Origin: Rhodospirillales bacterium
Lineage (GTDB): Bacteria > Pseudomonadota > Alphaproteobacteria > Acetobacterales > Acetobacteraceae
NCBI GenBank assembly: GCA_903644035.1
Contig: CAHJXG010000537.1
Span: forward strand, 1 to 13,216
Reading direction: 5' to 3'
Length of the DNA: 13,216 nt
In this document: positions 1 to 6,955 of the stretch, piece by piece
How positions within the stretch are numbered: position 1 is the first letter of the stretch
Layout of the letters: each line of letters opens with the position of its first letter
The notes under the pieces: generated by a model
What the model was told of the DNA's origin: nothing
Database searches by the model: none
The model's input: the letters and a program-made list of their open reading frames with translations, nothing else
Made by a program: the position numbers and the translations under genes

Positions 1-648
1 GCCGAGCGTGTGCCGGGGCAGACCGTGATCCGGCCGCGGCACGATCCGATCAAGGCCACCGGCGCCATGGCGGTGCTGCGCGGCAACCTCGCGCCGCGCG
101 GGGCGGTCATCAAGCACTCGGCCGCGACGCCGCGCCTGCTGCAGCACACCGGGCGCGCCGTGGTGTTCGACTCGATTCCCGATATGGCGGCGCGGATCGA
201 CGACCCGGCCCTGGACGTCGGCCCGGACGACGTGCTGGTGCTGCGCAACGCGGGTCCGAAGGGCGCGCCGGGGATGCCGGAGGCCGGCTACCTGCCGATC
301 CCGAAGCAGCTTGGCCGGCAGGGCGTGAAGGACATGGTGCGCATCTCGGACGCCCGGATGAGCGGCACCGCCTTCGGCACCATCGTGCTGCATATCGCGC
401 CGGAGTCCGCAGTCGGGGGGCCGCTGGCGCTGGTGCAATCAGGCGACCAGATCAGGCTCGACGTGGCCGGACGGCGGATCGATTTGCTGGTAAGCGACGA
501 GGAACTGGCGCAGCGACAGGCTTTGCTCGCCCCGCAAGCCCGGCCCGAATGGGCGCAACGCGGTTATGCCCACTTGTTCTACAACACAGTCTTGCAGGCG
601 GACGAGGGCTGCGACTTCGACTTCATGGCTCGGCGCCCGCCTGGCTGA
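1..648 (+). CDS. IlvD/Edd-family sugar-acid dehydratase, C-terminal part (5' truncated by window)
   Basis: The reading frame is open from base 1 and ends with TGA at 646-648, so only the last 215 residues are visible; the GTG at 10 is not a real start. The fragment carries the C-terminal domain of the Fe-S dihydroxy-acid / aldonate dehydratase family. It has IKATGAMAVLRGNLAP near residue 18, the NAGPKGAPGMPE segment near residue 83, and SDARMSGTAFG around 116-126, then HIAPESAVGGPLALV. The SDARMSG form, with the ending DEGCDFDF, resembles pentonate/hexonate dehydratases (L-arabinonate type) more than biosynthetic IlvD, which usually has TDGRFSG. In family structures the serine of this motif, here Ser121 of the fragment, is the proposed catalytic base. 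The Fe-S cysteines would lie upstream of the window. Likely role: dehydration of an aldonate to a 2-keto-3-deoxy acid in the cytoplasm. It converges on the UxaA-like gene with only 5 bp between stop codons. Family sure, substrate unknown. Confidence 0.9.
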   Translation, partial: AERVPGQTVIRPRHDPIKATGAMAVLRGNLAPRGAVIKHSAATPRLLQHTGRAVVFDSIPDMAARIDDPALDVGPDDVLVLRNAGPKGAPGMPEAGYLPIPKQLGRQGVKDMVRISDARMSGTAFGTIVLHIAPESAVGGPLALVQSGDQIRLDVAGRRIDLLVSDEELAQRQALLAPQARPEWAQRGYAHLFYNTVLQADEGCDFDFMARRPPG

Positions 649-653
649 GCCCG

Positions 654-2174
654 CTACATCGTCGCCCCGATCACCCAGGGCGCGAACTCCGCCCCGCCCG
701 CGTCGAACGACTCGCTCTTGGTGCGCTCGCCGCTCGCCGTGCGGATCATCATCTCAAAGATGCGCTGGCCGCACTCCTGCACCGTCTCCTCGCCGTCCAG
801 GATGGTGCCGCAGTTGATGTCCATGTCGTCTTCCATGCGCTGGAACATCGGCGTGTTGGTCGCGAGCTTGATGGACGGCGACGGCTTGCAGCCGAACACG
901 CTGCCGCGCCCGGTCGTGAAGCACACGAGGTTGGCACCCCCCGCCACCTGGCCCGTCGCCGCCACCGGGTCATAGCCCGGCGTGTCCATGAACACGAAGC
1001 CGCGCGCCGTCACCGGCTCGGCATAGCGGACGACATCCATGAGGTTGGTGCTGCCGGCCTTGGCCATGGCGCCCAGCGACTTCTCCAGGATGGTGGTGAG
1101 GCCGCCGGCCTTGTTGCCGGGGCTTGGGTTCGCGTTCATCTCGGCGCCTTCGCGGGCCGTGTAGTCCTCCCACCAGCGCATCAGGCCGACCAGCTTCTCG
1201 CCGACCTCCTGGCTCACCGCGCGTCGGGTCAGCAGGTGCTCGGCGCCGTAGGTCTCGGGCGTCTCCGACAGGATGACGGTGCCGCCGTGGCGCACCAGCA
1301 GGTCGGACGCGGCCCCCAGCGCCGGGTTGGCCGACACACCGGAATAGCCGTCGGAGCCGCCGCATTGCAGCGCCACGACAAGCTCACTGACCGGCACCGG
1401 CTCGCGACGGACCTCGTTGCTCTCGGCCAGCACCTCGTGCACGAAGGCGACCGCGGCCTCGACGGTCTTGCGGGTGCCGCCCATGGCCTGGATATCCATG
1501 TTGCGCACGCGCCCGGCCAGGCGCTGCTCCTCCAGCAGCCCGGCGATCTGGTTCACCTCGCAGCCGAGGCCGAGCACCACGACGTGGCTGAAGTTCACGT
1601 GCCGCGCGTAGCCCGCGAGCGTGCGGCGCAGGAGGCGCAGCGGTTCCCCGTCCGTCATGCCGCACCCGGTCTTGTGCGTCAGCGCCACGACGCCATCGAC
1701 GTTGGGATAGGCCGCCAGCGGGTCGTGCCCCGTGAACGGATTGCGCTTGAACACGTCCGCCACCAGCCCCGCCACGTGGGCGCTGCAGTTCACCGAGGTC
1801 AGGATGCCGATGTAGTTCCGCGTGGCGACCCGGCCGTCCGGGCGGCGGATGCCGGAGAAGGTCAGCTTCTCGTTCGCCATCGCGGTGGGCCGGGCGTCCT
1901 GGCTGTAGGCGTAATCCTTCGCGAAGTCGCCCATGCCGCAGTTGTGCACATGGACATGGGCGCCGGGCGCGATGGGCCGGGTGGCGAAGCCGATGATCTG
2001 GCCGTAGCGGTGGATCGCCTCGCCCTCCGCCAGCGCGCGCACCGCGACCTTGTGCCCGGCGGGAATACGCTCGGCCGCGGCGACGCCCGGCGCGACCGGC
2101 GCGCCGGGCAGCAGGGTCGCGCGGGCGATCACCACCCCGTCTTCGGGATGCAGGCGGATGACGGGCGTCGACAT
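654..2174 (-). CDS. UxaA-family dehydratase (altronate/galactarate dehydratase type)
   Basis: A 506-residue protein, close to the roughly 495 residues of E. coli altronate dehydratase UxaA. The first ~80 residues look like an SAF domain, ending in HVHVHNCGMGDF. The large C-terminal domain begins at about residue 107 with FSGIRRPDGRVATRNY, and continues with SVNC (127-130), HKTGCGM (167-173), LGLGCEVNQ (201-209), LQCGGSDGYSGVSANPALG (269-287) and TTGRGSVFGCKPSPSIK (420-436), all typical of the UxaA/GarD family. Members are metal-dependent dehydratases that turn an aldonate or aldarate into a 2-keto-3-deoxy product. It is the second gene of an operon: a GAGGAGG ribosome binding site overlaps the TGA of the upstream aldolase, and the ATG lies 10 bp past that stop, which suggests coupled translation. 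The aldolase partner suggests the dehydration product is then cleaved. Whether the substrate is altronate, galactarate or another sugar acid cannot be decided. Confidence 0.9.
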   Translation of the reverse strand: MSTPVIRLHPEDGVVIARATLLPGAPVAPGVAAAERIPAGHKVAVRALAEGEAIHRYGQIIGFATRPIAPGAHVHVHNCGMGDFAKDYAYSQDARPTAMANEKLTFSGIRRPDGRVATRNYIGILTSVNCSAHVAGLVADVFKRNPFTGHDPLAAYPNVDGVVALTHKTGCGMTDGEPLRLLRRTLAGYARHVNFSHVVVLGLGCEVNQIAGLLEEQRLAGRVRNMDIQAMGGTRKTVEAAVAFVHEVLAESNEVRREPVPVSELVVALQCGGSDGYSGVSANPALGAASDLLVRHGGTVILSETPETYGAEHLLTRRAVSQEVGEKLVGLMRWWEDYTAREGAEMNANPSPGNKAGGLTTILEKSLGAMAKAGSTNLMDVVRYAEPVTARGFVFMDTPGYDPVAATGQVAGGANLVCFTTGRGSVFGCKPSPSIKLATNTPMFQRMEDDMDINCGTILDGEETVQECGQRIFEMMIRTASGERTKSESFDAGGAEFAPWVIGATM

Positions 2175-2184
2175 GAAGACCTCC

Positions 2185-2946
2185 TCAGCCCTTGCGCGCC
2201 GCCTGCACCGCGGCGCGGGCGGCGCCGAGCAGCAGGCCGCTGTCGTTGGCGATGGTGACCAGGCTGAACCCCATCGCGATCATCCGGGCGGCGTAGGCCG
2301 GGGAGAAGCAGTGGATGCAGGCGCGAAGCCCGCGCCGCTTGGTCTCGGTGAGGATGCGCTCATAGATCGCCATGATCTGCGGCTCCTCCCGGTCGAGGAT
2401 CGGCGGCAGGCCCATGGAGAAGCCGAGGTCGCTCGGCCCGATGTAGACGGCGTCGATGCCGGGCACGTCGAGGATGGCCTCCAGGTTGTCCACGGCCTCC
2501 CGCGTCTCGACCATCGGGATGCACAGGACCTCCTCGTTGGCCGTCGCCTGGTAGCTGGTGCCCACGCCGTAGATGCTGGCGCGGATCGGCCCGTTGCTGC
2601 GCTTGCCCGCCGGGGGATAGCGGCAATAGGAGACGAAGGCCTCGGCCTCAGCCCGGGTGTTGACCATCGGGCAGATCACGCCGTAGGCGCCGGCGTCCAG
2701 CACCTTGCCGACGATGCCCGGCTCGTTCCACGGCACCCGCACCATCGGCAGCACCGGATGCACCTGCATCGCCTGGAAGCACGCGACCATCGACAGATAG
2801 TCCTGCACGCCATGCTGCAAGTCCACGGTCACGCTGTCCCAGCCGGCCTGTGCCATCACCTCGGCCGAGAACCCGTTGGGGATGGCGAGCCAGCCGTTGA
2901 TGACGGCGTGGCCGTCTTGCCAGGCCTGCTTCACCTTGTTGGGCAT
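2185..2946 (-). CDS. HpcH/HpaI-family aldolase (2-keto-3-deoxy acid / 4-hydroxy-2-oxo acid lyase)
   Basis: A 253-residue class II, metal-dependent pyruvate aldolase, the usual length for HpaI, RhmA and GarL. Family residues are visible: the VDLQHG motif with His45, Arg70 in MVRVPW, the RYPPAGKRSNGP segment (109-119), the metal ligand Glu146 in MVETREAV, and Asp172 in YIGPSDLGFSMG. Family enzymes cleave 2-keto-3-deoxy sugar acids or 4-hydroxy-2-oxo diacids to pyruvate plus an aldehyde in the cytoplasm. The ATG is preceded by GAGGAA at 2953-2958 (minus strand) with 6-nt spacing. It is the first gene of a minus-strand operon with the UxaA-like dehydratase, under the promoter at 2977-3005. Dehydratase plus aldolase is the standard pair for a non-phosphorylated sugar-acid route, so the aldolase probably acts on that dehydratase's product. 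Family assignment is firm; substrate is inference. Confidence 0.92.
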   Translation of the reverse strand: MPNKVKQAWQDGHAVINGWLAIPNGFSAEVMAQAGWDSVTVDLQHGVQDYLSMVACFQAMQVHPVLPMVRVPWNEPGIVGKVLDAGAYGVICPMVNTRAEAEAFVSYCRYPPAGKRSNGPIRASIYGVGTSYQATANEEVLCIPMVETREAVDNLEAILDVPGIDAVYIGPSDLGFSMGLPPILDREEPQIMAIYERILTETKRRGLRACIHCFSPAYAARMIAMGFSLVTIANDSGLLLGAARAAVQAARKG

Positions 2947-2963
2947 GGGGCGTTCCTCGTTCT

Positions 2964-3008
2964 GAATTGTGACGCCAGGCTAGGCTTCGGTCCAAACAGC
3001 GTCAATTC
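2964..3008. repeat. Imperfect inverted repeat flanking the promoter, candidate operator
   Basis: On the plus strand GAATTGTGACGC (2964-2975) is mirrored by GCGTCAATTC (2999-3008). The outer GAATTG/CAATTC pair is exact and the inner GACGC/GCGTC pair is exact, with a 2-base TG insertion in the left arm. The right arm covers the -35 hexamer and the left arm sits near the predicted transcription start, which is where a repressor dimer or DNA-looping pair would act. No regulator gene is in the window, so the binding protein is unknown. The arms could also match by chance because the right arm includes promoter consensus bases. Confidence 0.4.
2977..3005 (-). promoter_or_regulatory. Sigma70-type promoter of the aldolase-dehydratase operon
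   Basis: On the minus strand the sequence reads TTGACG (3005-3000), a 17-nt spacer, then TAGCCT (2982-2977). This is a good housekeeping promoter by alphaproteobacterial standards. The expected start of transcription near 2970 gives a leader of about 24 nt holding the GAGGAA ribosome binding site. It lies in the 76-bp gap after the M20 hydrolase gene on the same strand, so the aldolase operon can be transcribed independently of that gene. The -10 element is part of the AGGCTAGGCT 10-mer (2977-2986) that recurs in two other gaps. Confidence 0.65.
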
Positions 3009-3022
3009 GCCGTTGCGCCGCG

Positions 3023-4246
3023 TCAGTTTGCCAACCGCATGACGGCGTCCAGCAGCACCTGCGCGCCCTGCGCCAGGTGCTCCGGCGCGGTGTATTCGGC
3101 GGGATGGTGGGTGACGCCGCCGCGGCTCGGCACGAACAGCATGGCGCTGGGGCACAGCCCGGCGATCAGCACGCTGTCATGCCCGGCGGCGGCCACCATG
3201 TCGCGCGTCGGGTATTGCCGGGCGGCCGCGACCTCCCGCAGCAGCGCGCCCAGCCCTGGGTCGAACCGGGCGGGGCCGAAGGACGCGTAGGCGTCGATCT
3301 CCAGCTGCACCCCACGGCGGGCAGCGATGGCGGTCCAGGCGATGCGGACGGCGGCCTCCATCGCGTCGGCGCGGGCCGGGTCCTCGTGCCGTATGTCGCA
3401 GTGCAGCCGGGTCTGGCTGGGCACGGCGCCGCGGACGTTCGGCGCGTTGCCGATCCAGGCCGCCGAGCTGCGTCCGCCGGGTTCGCTGGACAGGCCGATC
3501 TGCTCGGTCGCCAGGATCATCTCGGCGGCGGCGGCGAGGCTGTCGCGGCGCCCGCCCATGGTCGTCGCCCCGGCATGGCTCGCCTCCCCGGTGACGGTCA
3601 GGTGGAAGTAGCGCGCCTGGACCGTGCCGGTCACGATGCCTATGACGGCGCCGGACTGCTCCAGCAGCGGGCCTTGCTCGATGTGAGGCTCGATCCAGGC
3701 GGCCCAGTCGCGAGGGCCGGGCACGAGGAAGCCGATCTGGAACGTCTCGGCCAGGGCCTCGCCCACCGTCTCCCCGGCATCGTCCGGCGTCGTCAGGGCG
3801 CGGTCGAGCGGCAGCGTTCCGGCGTGGACCCGGCTGCCCATCATGGCGGGCGGAAAGCGGCTGCCCTCCTCGTTGGTCCAGACCACAAGCTCCAGCGGCG
3901 CCGCGGTCAGCACCCCGGCGTCGTCGAGCGTGCGCAGCGCCTCCAGCCCGGCCAGCACGCCGAACGCGCCGTCGAACCGCCCACCGGTCGGCACGGTGTC
4001 CAGATGGCTGCCAAAGGCGATGGCGGGGCGCGGCGCCCGGCTGGCCCGCCGCAGGAACAGGTTGCCGATGCCGTCGCGCTCCATCTTGAGGCCAAGCGGC
4101 CCGCACCAGGACAGCAGCAAGGCGCGCGCCTCGGCATCCGCGGCGGACAGGGCCGGGCGGTCGCTGCCGCCCTCGGGCGTGGCACCGATGGCGGCCATGT
4201 CGAGGTGAGACTGCCAGAGCCGGTCCTGGTTCACGGATAGGGTCAC
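3023..4246 (-). CDS. M20-family Zn-dependent amidohydrolase (allantoate / N-carbamoyl-L-amino-acid hydrolase class)
   Basis: A 407-residue protein, the normal size for hydantoinase/carbamoylase-family amidases. The dinuclear-metal motifs are in order: GSHLDTVPTGGRFDG (79-93, His81 and Asp92), TNEEGSRF (124-131, Glu127), PHIEQGP (187-193, His188), AGHDS (354-358) and SRGGVTHHPAEYT (374-386, His381). The dimerisation lid carries SHAGATTMGGRRD (223-235), where the family usually has HAGTTPM. The enzymes hydrolyse N-carbamoyl or ureido groups, releasing CO2 and ammonia from allantoate, N-carbamoyl amino acids or beta-ureidopropionate in the cytoplasm. The start is GTG at 4246, with GAGGAGA 5 nt upstream; an ATG at 4250-4248 is in another frame and too close to that site. 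It is divergent from the FAD dehydrogenase. No other purine or pyrimidine degradation gene is adjacent, so the substrate is open. Confidence 0.9.
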   Translation of the reverse strand: MTLSVNQDRLWQSHLDMAAIGATPEGGSDRPALSAADAEARALLLSWCGPLGLKMERDGIGNLFLRRASRAPRPAIAFGSHLDTVPTGGRFDGAFGVLAGLEALRTLDDAGVLTAAPLELVVWTNEEGSRFPPAMMGSRVHAGTLPLDRALTTPDDAGETVGEALAETFQIGFLVPGPRDWAAWIEPHIEQGPLLEQSGAVIGIVTGTVQARYFHLTVTGEASHAGATTMGGRRDSLAAAAEMILATEQIGLSSEPGGRSSAAWIGNAPNVRGAVPSQTRLHCDIRHEDPARADAMEAAVRIAWTAIAARRGVQLEIDAYASFGPARFDPGLGALLREVAAARQYPTRDMVAAAGHDSVLIAGLCPSAMLFVPSRGGVTHHPAEYTAPEHLAQGAQVLLDAVMRLAN

Positions 4247-4273
4247 GCATGTCTCCTCTGCTGCTCGCCCAGG

Positions 4274-4303
4274 GTGACGCGCCGGGCCGCATTAGGCTAG
4301 GCT
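4274..4303 (+). promoter_or_regulatory. Candidate promoter of the FAD dehydrogenase-acyltransferase pair
   Basis: The 77-bp divergent gap 4247-4323 contains GTGACG (4274-4279), an 18-nt spacer and TAGGCT (4298-4303). This gives a predicted transcription start around 4310 and a very short leader before the AAAGGGA ribosome binding site at 4311-4317. The -10 is half of a second AGGCTAGGCT copy (4294-4303). On the other strand the same bases read TAGCCT (4299-4294), which could serve as -10 for the divergent M20 gene, although no good -35 is seen for it. The -35 is weak, so confidence is modest. Confidence 0.4.
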
Positions 4304-4323
4304 GCAAGCAAAAGGGACACCCC

Positions 4324-5703
4324 ATGGCACGCCCCGTCGACGCCGTCATCGCCCAGGCCCGCGAGTTCCTCGGCGAGCGCATCACCACCAACGCCGCCCT
4401 GTGCGAGCAGCACAGCCACGGCGAGGACGCGCAGCCCCGCAGCCTGCCCGACGCCGTCGCCTTCATGGAGCGGGGCGAGGAGGCGGCGCGCGTGCTCGCC
4501 CTGTGCCACCAGCACGGCGTGCCCGTGGTGCCGTTCGGCGCCGGCACCAGCCTGGAGGGCCACGTGACCCCGGTCCGCGGCGGCATCAGCCTCGACCTGT
4601 CGCGCATGACCCGCGTGCTGCAGGTGAACGCCGCCGACATGGACTGCCGGATCGAGGCCGGCGTCACCCGGCAGCAGCTGAACGCCCACCTGCGCGACCA
4701 GGGGCTGTTCTTCCCCGTCGATCCCGGCAGCGAGTGCAGCATCGGCGGCATGTGCGCCACCCGCGCGTCCGGCACCGCCGCCGTCCGCTACGGCACCATC
4801 CGGGAGAACGTGCTGGGCCTCCAGGTCGCACTCCCCGATGGCCGCCTGATCGAGACCGGCGGGCGCGTGCGCAAGTCCGCCACGGGCTACGACCTCACCC
4901 ACCTGATGCTGGGATCGGAGGGCACGCTCGGCGTGATCACCGAGATCCAGCTCCGCCTGCACGGCATCCCCGAGGCCATGAGCGCCGCCATCTGCCAGTT
5001 CGACGACCTTGCCGGCGCTGTCGACAGCGTGATCGCAATCCTGCAGGCCGGCATCCCCATCGCGCGGATCGAGCTGCTGGACGACGTGCAGATGGGCGCC
5101 TGCATCGCCTACTCGAAGCTAGACGGCTACACCGCGCGCCCGACCCTGCTGCTGGAGTTCCACGGCACGCCCGCGGGCGTCTCGGAGCAGGCGGGGCTGG
5201 CGGAGGAGATCACCGCGGGCTTCGGCGCCAGCGGCTTCCAATGGGCGACGGATGCCGAGGAGCGCAACCGGCTGTGGAAGGCGCGGCACGACGCCTACTG
5301 GGCGGCGCTCGCCTTGCGGCCGGGCCTGCGCGGGATCGCGACGGACGCCATCGTGCCGATCTCCCGCATGACGGAGCTGATCGTCGGCGCGAAGCGGGAC
5401 ATCGCGCAGTCCGGCCTGCTGGCGCCCATCGTCGGCCATGTCGGCGACGGCAACTTCCACACCGTCATCCTGGTGCCGCCGGGCGAGGACGGGCTGGCGC
5501 AGGCGTGGGAGCTGGACAAGCGGATCGTGGCCCGGGCCTTGGCGCTCGGCGGCTCCTGCAGCGGGGAGCACGGGATCGGCATCGGCAAGCGCGAGTTCCT
5601 GGAGGCGGAGCACGGGACCGAGACGCTGGCGGTGATGCGGCAGATCAAGACGGCGCTCGACCCGCGCGGGATCATGAACCCGGGGAAGCTGTTCCTGAAC
5701 TGA
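4324..5703 (+). CDS. FAD-binding oxidase, D-lactate dehydrogenase (cytochrome)-like / GlcD family
   Basis: A 459-residue flavoenzyme of the vanillyl-alcohol-oxidase fold. The PCMH FAD domain has [14 protein letters not shown] (70-83), [19 protein letters not shown] (132-150) and [19 protein letters not shown] (185-203). The C-terminal FAD-oxidase domain ends with GHVGDGNFH (371-379), SGEHGIG (413-419) and [12 protein letters not shown] (446-457). Family members oxidise D-lactate or another D-2-hydroxyacid to the 2-keto acid and pass electrons to cytochrome c or quinone. His372, His379 and Glu415 fit the metal site seen in related enzymes. An upstream in-frame ATG at 4249 would add 25 residues, but ATG 4324 has AAAGGGA at 6-nt spacing and begins at the usual family N-terminus. 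The stop overlaps the next gene's ATG (TGATG). It could also act on glycolate or 2-hydroxyglutarate; a D-2-hydroxyacid is the safest claim. Confidence 0.92.
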   Translation: MARPVDAVIAQAREFLGERITTNAALCEQHSHGEDAQPRSLPDAVAFMERGEEAARVLALCHQHGVPVVPFGAGTSLEGHVTPVRGGISLDLSRMTRVLQVNAADMDCRIEAGVTRQQLNAHLRDQGLFFPVDPGSECSIGGMCATRASGTAAVRYGTIRENVLGLQVALPDGRLIETGGRVRKSATGYDLTHLMLGSEGTLGVITEIQLRLHGIPEAMSAAICQFDDLAGAVDSVIAILQAGIPIARIELLDDVQMGACIAYSKLDGYTARPTLLLEFHGTPAGVSEQAGLAEEITAGFGASGFQWATDAEERNRLWKARHDAYWAALALRPGLRGIATDAIVPISRMTELIVGAKRDIAQSGLLAPIVGHVGDGNFHTVILVPPGEDGLAQAWELDKRIVARALALGGSCSGEHGIGIGKREFLEAEHGTETLAVMRQIKTALDPRGIMNPGKLFLN

Positions 5704-6362
5704 TGCCGCAACCGATGCCGCCCCGGGCCATGGCGAACGACCCGGCGTCGCGCGAGAAGCGCCTGGGCGAGAAGCCCAGCATCCACCGCACCGCCTCGGT
5801 CCGCGCCACGAGCTTTGGCCGCTGGTGCGAGGTCGGCGCCCGCACCAAGGTCGCCGAAAGCAGCTTCGGCGACTACTCCTATGTCGTGAACGACAGCGAC
5901 ATCATCTACTCGGCCATCGGCAGGTTCTGCTCCATCGCGGCGCATGTGCGGCTGAACCCCGGCAACCACCCGCTCGACCGGGTGATGCTGAGCCACGTGG
6001 GCTACCGCAGCAGCGCCTACGGCCTCGGACCCGACGACCCCGCGTTCTTCGACTGGCGCCGGAGCAGCCCGGTGGCGCTTGGGCATGACGTCTGGATCGG
6101 CCATGGCGCCGTCGTGCTGCCGGGCGTCACGGTCGGCACCGGGGCGGCCGTGGGCGCCGGGGCCATCGTCACCAAGGATGTGCCGGCATTCGCCGTCGTC
6201 GCCGGCAACCCCGCCCGGGTCCTGCGCCTGCGGTTCTCCGACGCCGTGATCGCGGACCTGCTGCGCATCGCCTGGTGGGACTGGCCGCACGAGCGGATCG
6301 GCGCGGCGATGCAGGATTTTCGCAGCCTGGGAGCCGAGGAGTTTTGCCGCCGACACGTCTGA
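5703..6362 (+). CDS. Hexapeptide-repeat acyltransferase, phosphonate-cluster (phn) type
   Basis: A 219-residue left-handed beta-helix acyltransferase of the xenobiotic acetyltransferase group. It has an early hexapeptide region (about 25-60), then [18 protein letters not shown] (56-73), FCSIAA, NPGNHP with the probable catalytic His89, and AFFDWRR (114-120). The second coil set includes [15 protein letters not shown] (127-141) and [18 protein letters not shown] (154-171). The [19 protein letters not shown] and FFDWRR signatures, with the WWDW near 191-194, match my recollection of the transferase family annotated as a phosphonate-metabolism protein in phn/C-P lyase clusters. No phn gene is present here. 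The ATG at 5703 shares a base with the stop of the upstream dehydrogenase, pointing to coupled translation; in-frame ATGs at 5715 and 5730 are possible alternative starts because no strong ribosome binding site is seen. The natural acceptor is unknown. Confidence 0.85.
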   Translation: MPQPMPPRAMANDPASREKRLGEKPSIHRTASVRATSFGRWCEVGARTKVAESSFGDYSYVVNDSDIIYSAIGRFCSIAAHVRLNPGNHPLDRVMLSHVGYRSSAYGLGPDDPAFFDWRRSSPVALGHDVWIGHGAVVLPGVTVGTGAAVGAGAIVTKDVPAFAVVAGNPARVLRLRFSDAVIADLLRIAWWDWPHERIGAAMQDFRSLGAEEFCRRHV

Positions 6363-6379
6363 AACCTCGTGCGTCCGGC

Positions 6380-6634
6380 TCAATCCCCGTCCGGCGTCAC
6401 GTCCCGGAAATACGCCTCGACCGGTCCCATCAGCTTCATCGTCATCGGTGCGCCGGTCCGGTCCACCGCCTTGCCGACCGTGAGGCGCACCCAGCCCTCG
6501 CTCACGCAGTATTCGTCCACGTTGGTCTTTTCCACGCCCTTGAACCGGACGCCCACGCCGCGCTCCAGCAGCGCCGCGTCGTAATGGGGGCTCCTGGGAT
6601 TGGAGGCCAGGCGGTCCGGCGGCGTGTCGCTCAT
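6380..6634 (-). CDS. DUF3297 family protein
   Basis: An 84-residue soluble protein with no signal peptide or membrane segment. The body DRLASNPRSPHYDAALLERG followed by VGVRFKGVEKTNVDEYCVSE and GWVRLTVGKAVDR matches the proteobacterial DUF3297 family essentially end to end (family recognition from memory). The function of the family is not known to me. Its ATG overlaps the stop of the upstream DUF2934 gene by 4 bp (ATGA), and a reasonable ribosome binding site is lacking, so it is probably translated by coupling. It converges on the acyltransferase gene, with 17 bp between stops and no clear terminator between them. Confidence 0.85.
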   Translation of the reverse strand: MSDTPPDRLASNPRSPHYDAALLERGVGVRFKGVEKTNVDEYCVSEGWVRLTVGKAVDRTGAPMTMKLMGPVEAYFRDVTPDGD

Positions 6635-6810
6635 TGAGGGGTGCCTTGCGCCGCAGGGTCGGGCTTAGGAGGCGTCGCCGTCTGCTCCGCCTCGATCTCC
6701 TGGCGTGCGCGCTCCCAGAATTCCAGATCGCCGCCTTCGGGGCGGCCCGCCTGTTCCCACAGCGAGTAGGCTCGAACCCGGATCGGTTCTAGGATGTCGT
6801 CGCGCGCCAT
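6631..6810 (-). CDS. DUF2934 family small protein
   Basis: A 59-residue protein. Residues 9-40 contain PIRVRAYSLWEQAGRPEG and the following LEFWERARQEIEAE, the diagnostic core of DUF2934 (RAY-x-LWE-x-x-GRPEG, then a W and an acidic helix). The tail is short and rich in Pro/Thr. The frame stays open far upstream, but the ATG at 6810 begins the conserved part and has AGGAG at 6818-6822 (minus strand) with 7-nt spacing, so the long upstream extension is not believed. It is the first gene of a two-gene operon with DUF3297. The function is unknown; such proteins are small and soluble, often next to general stress or housekeeping genes. Confidence 0.8.
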   Translation of the reverse strand: MARDDILEPIRVRAYSLWEQAGRPEGGDLEFWERARQEIEAEQTATPPKPDPAAQGTPQ

Positions 6811-6955
6811 TGTCACTCTCCTGCTTGCAAGACATAGCGCCTGGCGCGTGCAGGGGTTCGGCCAACCGCTGCTGACGCCTATGCCGATGCCCCCGGGGAC
6901 TCCCCTCGGCACCAGGCCCTCCTTGAACCAAACCAAAGGCGCAATCAACAGGGTC

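Noticed and set aside
549..2258. A 569-codon plus-strand open frame opposite the UxaA-like gene
   Set aside because: Antisense to a dehydratase with conserved motifs throughout; rich in His/Arg/Ala/Gly with no domain.
4249..4323. Upstream ATG for the FAD dehydrogenase adding 25 residues
   Set aside because: It lies next to the start of the divergent gene and would cover the putative promoter. The ATG at 4324 has a well-spaced ribosome binding site and matches the family N-terminus.
5703..6362. Chloramphenicol acetyltransferase (CatB) resistance gene
   Set aside because: The fold is shared, but the [19 protein letters not shown] and FFDWRR signatures point to the phosphonate-associated family rather than to CatB, and there is no mobile-element context.
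6883..6910. GCCGA...TCGGC symmetry around GGGGACTCCCC as a terminator
   Set aside because: No gene ends nearby, no T run follows on either strand, and the inner stem leaves an impossible one-base loop; probably chance symmetry in GC-rich DNA.
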